Below are positions 6,450 through 12,278 of a DNA stretch of 14,178 bases, one piece after another. The DNA lies in NCBI GenBank assembly GCA_964526905.1, contig CAZGMN010000067.1:1-14178 (forward strand), written 5' to 3'. The notes below the pieces were generated by a model, which saw only the letters and a list, made by a program, of their open reading frames with translations, was not told the DNA's origin and made no database searches. This DNA is from CAZGMN01 sp964526905 (GTDB lineage Bacteria > Acidobacteriota > Aminicenantia > Aminicenantales > Aminicenantaceae). Every line of letters begins with the position of its first letter. Within the stretch, counting starts at the first letter, position 1. The translations under genes were made by a program, and so were the position numbers.

Positions 6450-7634
6450 TCATTTGGTTGCTCTGAGCCTATTAATCCACAAGAACAGCGGAACGGAAGC
6501 GAGCTGGGCCGCGACCGAGAAGGCAATAAGCGACGGGAGCGAGATGTCGTAGAGCATTCCCATCAGCGCGCTTCCAAGAAACCAGAAAAAGCCGTAGCCC
6601 GTGTTGAAGAGACCATAGGCCGAGCCGCGCCTGTCCGCTGGCACCATGTCCGCAATCGCAGCGCGCATGATGGATTCCTGAGCTCCCATGCCCACGCCCC
6701 AGAGCGCCATGCCGAGGAGCGCAAGGGAGAATCCTCCAAGGAAAACCAGCGGAGCGAACAGCGAGGAAATGATGGCGGCGGCTGCCATGACGGCAATGCC
6801 TTTCCAGTCGAACAGACGTCCGAACACGAGCGCTGCCAGCGCGTCGACTCCCATGGCGATGGCATAAAACAGCGGAATCCAGGCTTCGGAAACGACGGAC
6901 GCTTTCTTGAAGTGGAAAGCGATCAGCGGGAAATCGGCAAAGCCAGCGGCAACTAAAGCAACGGCAGCGAGATAAATCCAGAACGTCCGCGAGAGGCCCT
7001 TCCTTCCAGGCTTGATTTGACCGGTTTCGAAATCCCGCGGACGCGGATACAGCAGCCTCGCCGCCGCAAGGACGGCCAAGGCAAGGAGCGCGGGTATGAG
7101 AAGGACGGCGAAGGCGTTGCCATAGCTTCCTTTGAAATAAAAGACCGCGGCGACGATGGCAGGGCCGAGCATCGCTCCTATCTGGTCCATGGCTTCGTGA
7201 AGGCCGAATCCCCAGCCGCGTCCTGTCTGCGCGGTCGCATGCGAAAGCATCGTATCGCGCGCTGGAGTGCGGATTGCCTTACCGAAGCGTTCCGCAACAA
7301 TGAGAAAGGCCGCGATTTCCCATCGTCCTGCTAGAGCAAGGAGTGGGACTGCCAGCAGGTTCACCACATATCCGATAATCGTTATGGTCCAGTATTTTCC
7401 CGTCCTGTCGCTGATGTAGCCGAAGATCGAGCGCAGGCCATATCCCATCAATTCCCCGAATCCTGCGACGATGCCAACAATGGTCGCACTTGCTCCTAGA
7501 ATCGCCAGATACGGGCCGGCAATGCTGCGCGCGCCTTCGTAGGTCGCATCCGCAAAGAGGCTCACGACGCCCAGCAGTATGACGAATCTGAGCGCGGTCC
7601 TCCGGGAGATACGAATGTCTTTCGTTGAACGCAT
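6450..7634 (-). CDS. Major facilitator superfamily transporter
   Basis: The protein has 394 residues and about 12 hydrophobic segments, the standard MFS length. The motif A loop between TM2 and TM3 reads GYISDRTGKYW (72-82). A degenerate second-half counterpart, GRLFDWKG, is at 272-279. Other distinctive stretches are DATYEGARSIAGPYLA (29-44) and GRGWGFGLHEAMDQIGA (138-154). The substrate cannot be read from sequence. It is the last gene of a minus-strand operon that starts at a fluoride riboswitch, so a role in fluoride or ion stress is an inference from context. The gene is clearly GC-richer than its neighbours (41 of 60 bases G/C in the stretch from 6661, against 25 of 60 in glmU from 11041), which suggests horizontal acquisition. 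No good Shine-Dalgarno precedes the ATG, and there is a 62-nt gap to the upstream gene. Confidence 0.88.
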   Translation of the reverse strand: MRSTKDIRISRRTALRFVILLGVVSLFADATYEGARSIAGPYLAILGASATIVGIVAGFGELMGYGLRSIFGYISDRTGKYWTITIIGYVVNLLAVPLLALAGRWEIAAFLIVAERFGKAIRTPARDTMLSHATAQTGRGWGFGLHEAMDQIGAMLGPAIVAAVFYFKGSYGNAFAVLLIPALLALAVLAAARLLYPRPRDFETGQIKPGRKGLSRTFWIYLAAVALVAAGFADFPLIAFHFKKASVVSEAWIPLFYAIAMGVDALAALVFGRLFDWKGIAVMAAAAIISSLFAPLVFLGGFSLALLGMALWGVGMGAQESIMRAAIADMVPADRRGSAYGLFNTGYGFFWFLGSALMGMLYDISLPSLIAFSVAAQLASVPLFLWINRLRATK

Positions 7635-7696
7635 GATTATTTTATGGCATTACCTTCAATATATTTGAGCTCTATGCAAGCGAACGCCCAAATGAC

Positions 7697-7912
7697 TCAA
7701 AAGAGATTTGTGACGAACGCAATCACCAGCGATAGCAGCGTGAAAAGAAGAAAAGCAGCCAGCGCGGTTTGAATCGCCATTTTCAACGGCTTTTTCTTGT
7801 CAGGATAATGCTTCAGATATTCTCCATAGGTTATGATAAAGGCGCAGAGCGCCGCCAGTATAGAAAATGTCCCAACTATTACAATATAAAATAGCAGCAT
7901 TTCATCCGTCAC
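7697..7912 (-). CDS. Small two-TM membrane protein of the fluoride-switch operon, unknown function
   Basis: The protein has 71 residues from a GTG at 7912, 6 nt after the stop of the antiporter fragment; an internal ATG four codons on is an alternative start. Two hydrophobic helices at about 5-28 and 45-68 are separated by a short basic loop (EYLKHYPDKKKPLK). There is no cysteine cluster or known catalytic motif. I do not recognise the family. The tight link to the preceding gene and the operon context suggest a membrane accessory of the antiporter or of the MFS protein. Confidence 0.65.
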   Translation of the reverse strand: MTDEMLLFYIVIVGTFSILAALCAFIITYGEYLKHYPDKKKPLKMAIQTALAAFLLFTLLSLVIAFVTNLF

Positions 7913-7918
7913 GCATTT

Positions 7919-8320
7919 CTAGCTTCTTTTATTGCCGTTTCCGTTTCTCTCATTCATGGCATCGTTTTCAACGATGTCCTCGGAATGGACGGGTTGGAAC
8001 CATTTCTGCGCGATGAACGTCGGGATGACGGCGCTGGCGATGACCACGCCAACGAGAACGGAATACTGAACCTGGTTTATGGAGCCCGAATTAAGGCCGA
8101 ATACACTGGCGATTGTCCCGAACGTTAGGCCGGTGCTCATGAGCAACGTCGTGTACATCCTTCCCTCGGAGACGTATCTCTTGACCAGGAAATAAACGCC
8201 CAGGAACTTTGTACGGATTTTAAGCCCGAACAGAATGAAGAACAGGCCCAGCGCTGATACGATGAAAGGGAGGGAGATTTTCATGACGCCGACGATAAGG
8301 AGTATGGCGTCCGCTTTCAT
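7919..8320 (-). CDS. Internally deleted CPA2 (KefB/NapA-type) cation:proton antiporter, C-terminal third
   Basis: The product has 133 residues, against about 380-420 for the family. The start is the ATG at 8320, with GGAGG (8330-8326) 5 nt upstream; a GTG at 8332 would lie before that site. From about residue 13 on, the protein matches the last membrane segments of CPA2 Na+/H+ exchangers: KISLPFIVSALGLFFILFG, KFLGVY, then MYTTLLMSTGLTFGTI (55-70) and IASAVIPTFIAQKWFQP (94-110). The N-terminal two thirds, with the ion-binding Asp motif and the crossed-helix core, are absent. The first ~12 residues (MKADAILLIVGV) look like a normal antiporter N-terminus, which suggests an in-frame internal deletion. 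It lies directly under a fluoride riboswitch. The product is probably non-functional as an antiporter by itself, unless it pairs with another subunit. Confidence 0.7.
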   Translation of the reverse strand: MKADAILLIVGVMKISLPFIVSALGLFFILFGLKIRTKFLGVYFLVKRYVSEGRMYTTLLMSTGLTFGTIASVFGLNSGSINQVQYSVLVGVVIASAVIPTFIAQKWFQPVHSEDIVENDAMNERNGNGNKRS

Positions 8321-8325
8321 GCAAG

Positions 8326-8352
8326 CCTCCACACAAACGCGTTTCGTAGGAG
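8326..8352 (-). promoter_or_regulatory. Riboswitch expression platform: SD-sequestering hairpin
   Basis: On the minus strand CTCC (8352-8349), the 3' pseudoknot strand of the aptamer, can pair with GGAG (8330-8327) of the Shine-Dalgarno. With a bulged T at 8331 the helix continues as TAC/GTG. After a bulged G it continues as AAA/TTT around a CGCG loop, about 10 pairs in all. It cannot coexist with the pseudoknot, so fluoride binding should free the ribosome site. Confidence 0.6.
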
Positions 8353-8393
8353 TTATCAGCTTAAGGAAAGCGGTTCAGGCGAACTCCATCGCC
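8345..8393 (-). promoter_or_regulatory. Fluoride riboswitch aptamer (crcB motif)
   Basis: On the minus strand the sequence starts GGCGATGGAGTTCGCC and ends GCTGATAACTCCTAC, the conserved ends of the crcB motif. P1 pairs GGCG (8393-8390) with CGCC (8381-8378). P2 pairs GCTT (8371-8368) with AAGC (8362-8359) around a 5-nt loop. The pseudoknot pairs GGAGTT in the P1 loop (8387-8382) with AACTCC (8354-8349), 6 perfect pairs. It lies 9 nt after the predicted transcription start and about 25 nt before the first start codon of the antiporter-MFS operon. Confidence 0.93.
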
Positions 8394-8408
8394 TTCTTTT
8401 TGATGCTC

Positions 8409-8438
8409 ATTATATTTTCTCTCAAAGCTGGATGTCAA
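8409..8438 (-). promoter_or_regulatory. Consensus sigma70 promoter of the fluoride-switch operon
   Basis: The -35 is TTGACA (8438-8433) and the -10 is TATAAT (8414-8409), both perfect consensus, with an 18-nt spacer. The predicted start is near 8402, so the aptamer begins about 9 nt into the transcript. The -35 lies about 20 nt after the larB stop. Confidence 0.85.
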
Positions 8439-8458
8439 GGAACGGAGATGATGCTGGC

Positions 8459-9211
8459 TCAGAGGTGGTTGATCAAGCTTGCCAGATATCCTGCCCCGAA
8501 GCCGTTATCAATGTTGACCACTCCCACTCCTCCTGGGCAGGAATTGAGCATAGCCAGAAGGGCTGCCACCCCTTTCAAGCTTGCTCCATAGCCAACACTG
8601 GTGGGGACAGCGATGATGGGAACATTGATAATTCCTGCTATGACGCTGGGCAGAGCTCCTTCCATTCCGGCGACAACGACAGCGACTCTTGCTTTCTTGA
8701 TTTTTTCGTATTCGCCAAAAAGACGGTGAATACCAGCCACTCCGACATCGTATATTTTCTCGACCTCATTGCCCAGCATATCACAGGTCACGGCCGCCTC
8801 TTCGGCCACAGGAACATCCGATGTTCCTGCGGTTAAAATGACTATCTTTCCTTTCCCGGGCACGGGTTTCTGTTGTTTGAGATAAATGACCCTGGCCAGA
8901 GAGTTATAGCGGGCCTTTTTAATTTTATTGGATAAGCTCTTGAAAAGCTCCGGCCCGACTTTGGTGATAAGCAAGTTGCTCCCTTTTTTGAGAATCTCTT
9001 GGGCAATTTTTAAAATCTGGCCTTCAGTTTTTCCCTGGCCGTAGATGATCTCGGGAAAGCCTTTCCTCAATTCACGATGGTGGTCGATTTTGGCAAATTC
9101 CAGGTCTTGATAGGGATAATCTTTTAAGATGTGAAGAGCTTTTTCAGGGGAAATCTTTTTCTGGTAAACTTTATTCAAGACATCTTTGAGTTGAGATTTC
9201 ATTTTTGGCAT
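8459..9211 (-). CDS. larB: LarB, pyridinium-3,5-biscarboxylic acid mononucleotide synthase (nickel-pincer cofactor)
   Basis: The protein has 250 residues, the usual size. LarB carboxylates and hydrolyses nicotinic acid adenine dinucleotide, the first step to the nickel-pincer nucleotide cofactor of lactate racemase and related enzymes. The N-terminal part carries DHHRELRKGFPEIIYGQGKT (43-62), a LarB signature. The C-terminal PurE-like half has TAGTSD (127-132), AGMEGALPSVIAG (181-193), VPTSVGYGAS (202-211) and NSCPGGVGVVNIDNGFGAGY (223-242). C225 is the likely counterpart of the cysteine that forms a substrate adduct in the Lactiplantibacillus enzyme. Start choice is uncertain between 9211 and the ATG three codons later; neither has a strong Shine-Dalgarno. 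larC and larE are not in the window. It is divergent from lpxC. Confidence 0.93.
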   Translation of the reverse strand: MPKMKSQLKDVLNKVYQKKISPEKALHILKDYPYQDLEFAKIDHHRELRKGFPEIIYGQGKTEGQILKIAQEILKKGSNLLITKVGPELFKSLSNKIKKARYNSLARVIYLKQQKPVPGKGKIVILTAGTSDVPVAEEAAVTCDMLGNEVEKIYDVGVAGIHRLFGEYEKIKKARVAVVVAGMEGALPSVIAGIINVPIIAVPTSVGYGASLKGVAALLAMLNSCPGGVGVVNIDNGFGAGYLASLINHL

Positions 9212-9282
9212 TCTATCAAATCTTCAGGAATAAAGCCATACTCGTTCAAACTGATGAGATAAATTATTTTTCGGCGATTGAG

Positions 9283-9329
9283 AAAATGTTCAAGCTGGGT
9301 GTTTTCTAAGCACCCAGCCTGAACATTTT
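9283..9329. repeat. Strong hairpin in the larB-lpxC divergent region
   Basis: Nineteen-base arms (9283-9301 and 9311-9329) pair at 18 positions, with one A-C mismatch, around a 9-nt loop. The arms end in AAAA and TTTT, as in a bidirectional terminator. However, both flanking genes point away from it, so it ends no visible gene. It may be a dispersed palindromic element, a terminator of an unseen antisense transcript, or a barrier between two promoters. Confidence 0.7.
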
Positions 9330-9371
9330 GACACCACGATACTAAGACTTCTTCCAAAGCAGTTCAAGAAT

Positions 9372-9401
9372 TTGAAGCAAGTAAGGGTTTTAAGTTATAC
9401 T
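9372..9401 (+). promoter_or_regulatory. Candidate promoter for lpxC
   Basis: TTGAAG (9372-9377), an 18-nt spacer and TATACT (9396-9401). The -10 matches 5 of 6 bases and the -35 matches 4. It gives a leader of about 70 nt to the lpxC ATG. Confidence 0.45.
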
Positions 9402-9453
9402 TTAAAAACATAAGAAGTCGCTTGTTTGAATTTCAAAAAAGCTTGCGGAGAGA

Positions 9454-9480
9454 ATGAATAATTTATCAGGCAGACAATGA
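9454..9480 (+). CDS. Possible 8-codon upstream ORF overlapping the lpxC start
   Basis: ATG at 9454 follows GGAG by 3 nt and encodes MNNLSGRQ. Its TGA overlaps the lpxC start as ATGA (9477-9480). Such overlaps can couple translation. It is very short and the spacing is tight, so chance is a real alternative. Confidence 0.25.
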   Translation: MNNLSGRQ

Positions 9481-10316
9481 AAGAGAAAAGCACTATCCAC
9501 AAAGAAGTCTTTCTTTCCGGCGTCGGTATTCATTCTGGGAAGAAGGTCGATCTCTTTTTAAGGCCCAGCTCCAGAGGAGAAATCATTTTCTGTCGAAGCG
9601 ATCTTGGCAACCTCGAACTCCGTCTCGACCCAAGAAAAGTTGAGGGCGACCGTTCAACGTCTCTCGTCGGCAAAGGATGCAAGATCCAGACCCTTGAACA
9701 TTTGCTTGCTGTTCTTTTCATGTTTGGAATTGACAGCCTGGCCATCGAGCTAAACGGTCCGGAGATACCTGCCCTGGACGGGAGCGCCTCTCCTTTTGTT
9801 CAGGCTATCCTCAGTGCTGGAGTCAAGCCTCTTCGCCAAGAGAAAAAGACGGTAAAGATTCTTAAGCCTTTCACTCTTGAGGAAGAAGGCGCCTCCCTTT
9901 CTTTTTTCCCTGTTTCTGGTTTTCAAATAAGCTATTCCATTGAGTATGACCATCCTCTTATTCAAAGACAGGAATTGAGCCTTGAATTGGATTTGGAAGG
10001 CTTTATCACCCAGATTGCTCCAGCGCGGACCTTTGGCTTTTTGGAGGATGTCCCTTCGCTCAGAAGTCGGGGTTTGGCTGCAGGCGGTTCGCTGGACAAC
10101 GCCGTTGTTCTCGACAAAAAAGGTGCTATGAGCGGAGCCTTGCGCTATCCCGATGAATTTGTGCGTCACAAGATTCTGGACTTGATAGGCGACCTTTCTC
10201 TTTTCGGCTTCCCTCTTCTGGGGCACTTCAAAGCGCATAAGGCAGGTCACCAGCTTCATCTGAAGGCAGTTCATTTTCTTCTGGACAATCCCGAGTATTG
10301 GACATATGAAAAATAG
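9477..10316 (+). CDS. lpxC: UDP-3-O-acyl-N-acetylglucosamine deacetylase LpxC
   Basis: The protein has 279 residues, slightly shorter than E. coli LpxC (305). It is a zinc deacetylase that commits UDP-3-O-acyl-GlcNAc to lipid A synthesis in the cytoplasm. The N-terminal domain has SGVGIHSGKKV (14-24) and TLEHLLAVL (72-80), where E74 and H75 are the catalytic Glu and the first zinc ligand. GPEIPALDGSASPFV (94-108) follows. The second domain has ARTFGF (183-188), then FVRHKILDLIGDLSLFG (228-244) with zinc ligands H231 and D235, and HKAGHQLH (254-261) with the general-acid H258. All catalytic residues are present, so it should be active. Its presence implies an LPS outer membrane. It does not continue into a lipid A cluster here; an independent promoter precedes the next gene. 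Confidence 0.97.
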   Translation: MKEKSTIHKEVFLSGVGIHSGKKVDLFLRPSSRGEIIFCRSDLGNLELRLDPRKVEGDRSTSLVGKGCKIQTLEHLLAVLFMFGIDSLAIELNGPEIPALDGSASPFVQAILSAGVKPLRQEKKTVKILKPFTLEEEGASLSFFPVSGFQISYSIEYDHPLIQRQELSLELDLEGFITQIAPARTFGFLEDVPSLRSRGLAAGGSLDNAVVLDKKGAMSGALRYPDEFVRHKILDLIGDLSLFGFPLLGHFKAHKAGHQLHLKAVHFLLDNPEYWTYEK

Positions 10317-10332
10317 GGATATCTATTTTTTC

Positions 10333-10361
10333 TTGTCAAAGGATTCATTCTGAGATAAAAT
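10333..10361 (+). promoter_or_regulatory. Promoter of the TPR-glmU-glmS operon
   Basis: TTGTCA (10333-10338), a 17-nt spacer and TAAAAT (10356-10361), with 5 of 6 consensus bases in each box. The start is expected near 10368, with a leader of about 28 nt to the GTG at 10396. Confidence 0.7.
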
Positions 10362-10395
10362 CTTTAGATTATAAAAACATAAGGGAGAAGATAAA

Positions 10396-10908
10396 GTGGC
10401 AAAAGAGAAGGAACAACTGAAAAAAGATGAATACCAGAAGGTTGTCGCTGCCTATGCCTTGGCTTTAAAAGCCTTTCATAAAGGTGAATTTCAGAAGGCC
10501 CAGGAAATGCTGGAGGCTTTCTTGGAGAAATATACCTCTGAAATAGAGCTGGCCGACCGCGCTCAGGCTTACCTTGAAATCTGCAAAAAACTGCAGAAAA
10601 AGGAAAGAATCCAAATGAAGACCTTCGAAGACTTTTGTGAATATGCTGTTATCAGGATAAATCAAGGAGAATATGAAGAGGCCATCAAGCTCTTGGAAAA
10701 GGCTCTGGAAATGAAGCCCAAGGAGGGCAAAGTATTCTACCTGATGGCCGATGCTTATTGCTTGGCCGGCCAGACAGACCTTTGCTTGGATTTTTTGAAA
10801 AAGGCCATTCAAGCAGATGGCTTTTTCCGGACTCTGGCTCAGAATGAGCCGGATTTTGAAACTCTTAAAAACGATAAGAAATTTAAATTGATAACCATAT
10901 TGGCATGA
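10396..10908 (+). CDS. Cytoplasmic TPR-repeat protein coupled to glmU
   Basis: The protein has 170 residues from a GTG start with GGGAG about 8 nt upstream. It has no signal peptide. Helix-turn-helix repeats typical of tetratricopeptides are seen at about 13-46 (YALALKAFHKGEFQKAQEML) and 79-112 (YAVIRINQGEYEEAIKLLEK). A third is at about 113-146 (VFYLMADAYCLAGQTDLCLD). TPR domains mediate protein-protein contacts; no enzyme motif is visible. The stop overlaps the glmU start as ATGA (10905-10908), so translation is coupled. The context suggests a partner or scaffold for amino-sugar or envelope synthesis, but this is inference only. Confidence 0.87.
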   Translation: MAKEKEQLKKDEYQKVVAAYALALKAFHKGEFQKAQEMLEAFLEKYTSEIELADRAQAYLEICKKLQKKERIQMKTFEDFCEYAVIRINQGEYEEAIKLLEKALEMKPKEGKVFYLMADAYCLAGQTDLCLDFLKKAIQADGFFRTLAQNEPDFETLKNDKKFKLITILA

Positions 10909-12278
10909 GAAAAGGATTCCTTGCCCTTATCCTGGCTGCGGGGGAGGCAACAAGATTCAGGTCAGAAAAAAGCAAGGTTCTCTATCCTCTTTTAGGAAAG
11001 TCCATGCTGCATCATGTGCTGGACTGCGTTTTCAAGCTTAAGCCTGAAAAGGTCTATGTCGTTGTCGGCTCTCAAAAAGAAGAAGTCATGAAAGAAGCTT
11101 TGTTGAGAAAGGTCGAATTCATCATCCAACAAAAGCCGCTGGGGACAGCCCATGCGGTGCTGGCAGCAAAAAGCCGTCTACAGAAAAAGAAAGATAGGGA
11201 CGTTCTGATCGTTAACGCTGATCTGCCCTTGTTGAGGCCCGAGACACTGAAGCCGCTGTTGCTCTTTCATCGAAGAGAAGGAAATTCTCTGACTTTTCTA
11301 AGCGCTGAACTTGAAAATCCAAAAGGCTTCGGCCGTGTTGTTCATGCTCCTGAGGGAATAAGAATTGTCGAGGAGAGAGATGCTTCGCCTTCGCTGCGGA
11401 GAATAAAAGAGGTCAATGCCGGAGTCTATCTTTTTAAAATCAAGGACCTGCTCAAGGCTTTGCCCAAAGTTTCGAATCTAAACAGAAAGGGAGAGTATTA
11501 TCTCACCGACTTGGTCGAGATTCTTTCCGCTCAGAAAAAGACTGCCGCTTTCATCACAAATCATGTTGAGGACATCATCGGAGTCAACAACCGCTTTGAG
11601 CTGGCAATGGCCGTGGAGGTCCTGCGGCAGAGAAAAATAAAGGCTCTGGCTGAGGAAGGAGTGACCGTCTATGATCCTCGCACAACATGGGTCGACCTTG
11701 ATGTCAAGATAGGAAGAGATACGACGATTTATCCTTCAGTCATCATCGAAGGGAAATCTATCTTGGGAAGCAAGTGCCAGCTTTATCCTTTTGTCCACAT
11801 CGTCGATTCCAGGTTAGGAAACCGCGTTAAAATTTTGAGTTCGACCGTGATCGAGAAGAGTGTTATTGAAGACGACGCTCAGGTTGGCCCTTTCAGCCGC
11901 TTAAGGCCGAAGACGGTCGTTCGTTCTGGAGCCAAGGTTGGAAATTTTGTCGAGATGAAGAATACGGTTTTCGGAAAATTATCCAAGGCCGGGCATCTCT
12001 CCTATTTGGGCGATTGCGAGGTCAGGGAGAGAGTGAATGTCGGGGCCGGCACCATTACCTGCAATTATGACGGTCGCAGGAAGTATAAGACCTCTATTGG
12101 AGCCGATGCTTTTATCGGCTCCGGAACAGAGCTTGTGGCTCCGCTCAAGATCGGAAAAGGAGCCTACATCGGAGCCGGCTCGACCATCACCAAAGATGTC
12201 AAACCTGGCTCGTTGGCGGTTTCAAGAAGCAAACAGGTTGAAAAGCGGGGCTGGGCCCGGCGCTTGAAAAAAGAATAA
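10905..12278 (+). CDS. glmU: Bifunctional GlmU: GlcNAc-1-P uridylyltransferase / GlcN-1-P acetyltransferase
   Basis: The protein has 457 residues (E. coli 456). It converts GlcN-1-P to UDP-GlcNAc for peptidoglycan and LPS. The N-terminal pyrophosphorylase domain (about 1-230) has LAAGEATRFRSEKSKVLYPL (10-29), GTAHAVLAA (80-88) for uridine binding and NADLPLL (104-110) with metal-binding D106. The signature loop differs from the usual LAAGKGTRM-x-S-x-x-PKVLH: it has EA in place of KG, and Ser before Lys-Val-Leu. The linker leads to a left-handed beta-helix (about 262-440) of hexapeptide repeats. This contains the acetyltransferase site RLRP (332-335), AGHLSYLGD (362-370, with H364 as catalytic base) and GAGTITCNYDG (380-390). 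It ends at TAATG, overlapping glmS by one base. Confidence 0.96.
   Translation: MRKGFLALILAAGEATRFRSEKSKVLYPLLGKSMLHHVLDCVFKLKPEKVYVVVGSQKEEVMKEALLRKVEFIIQQKPLGTAHAVLAAKSRLQKKKDRDVLIVNADLPLLRPETLKPLLLFHRREGNSLTFLSAELENPKGFGRVVHAPEGIRIVEERDASPSLRRIKEVNAGVYLFKIKDLLKALPKVSNLNRKGEYYLTDLVEILSAQKKTAAFITNHVEDIIGVNNRFELAMAVEVLRQRKIKALAEEGVTVYDPRTTWVDLDVKIGRDTTIYPSVIIEGKSILGSKCQLYPFVHIVDSRLGNRVKILSSTVIEKSVIEDDAQVGPFSRLRPKTVVRSGAKVGNFVEMKNTVFGKLSKAGHLSYLGDCEVRERVNVGAGTITCNYDGRRKYKTSIGADAFIGSGTELVAPLKIGKGAYIGAGSTITKDVKPGSLAVSRSKQVEKRGWARRLKKE

Noticed and set aside
6354..6956. Plus-strand 200-aa ORF rich in Arg/Glu/His
   Set aside because: Shadow of the GC-rich MFS gene; composition is that of an antisense reading.
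8432..8836. Plus-strand ORF opposite larB
   Set aside because: Antisense of a clear LarB coding region; Ser/Cys/His-rich composition with no motif.
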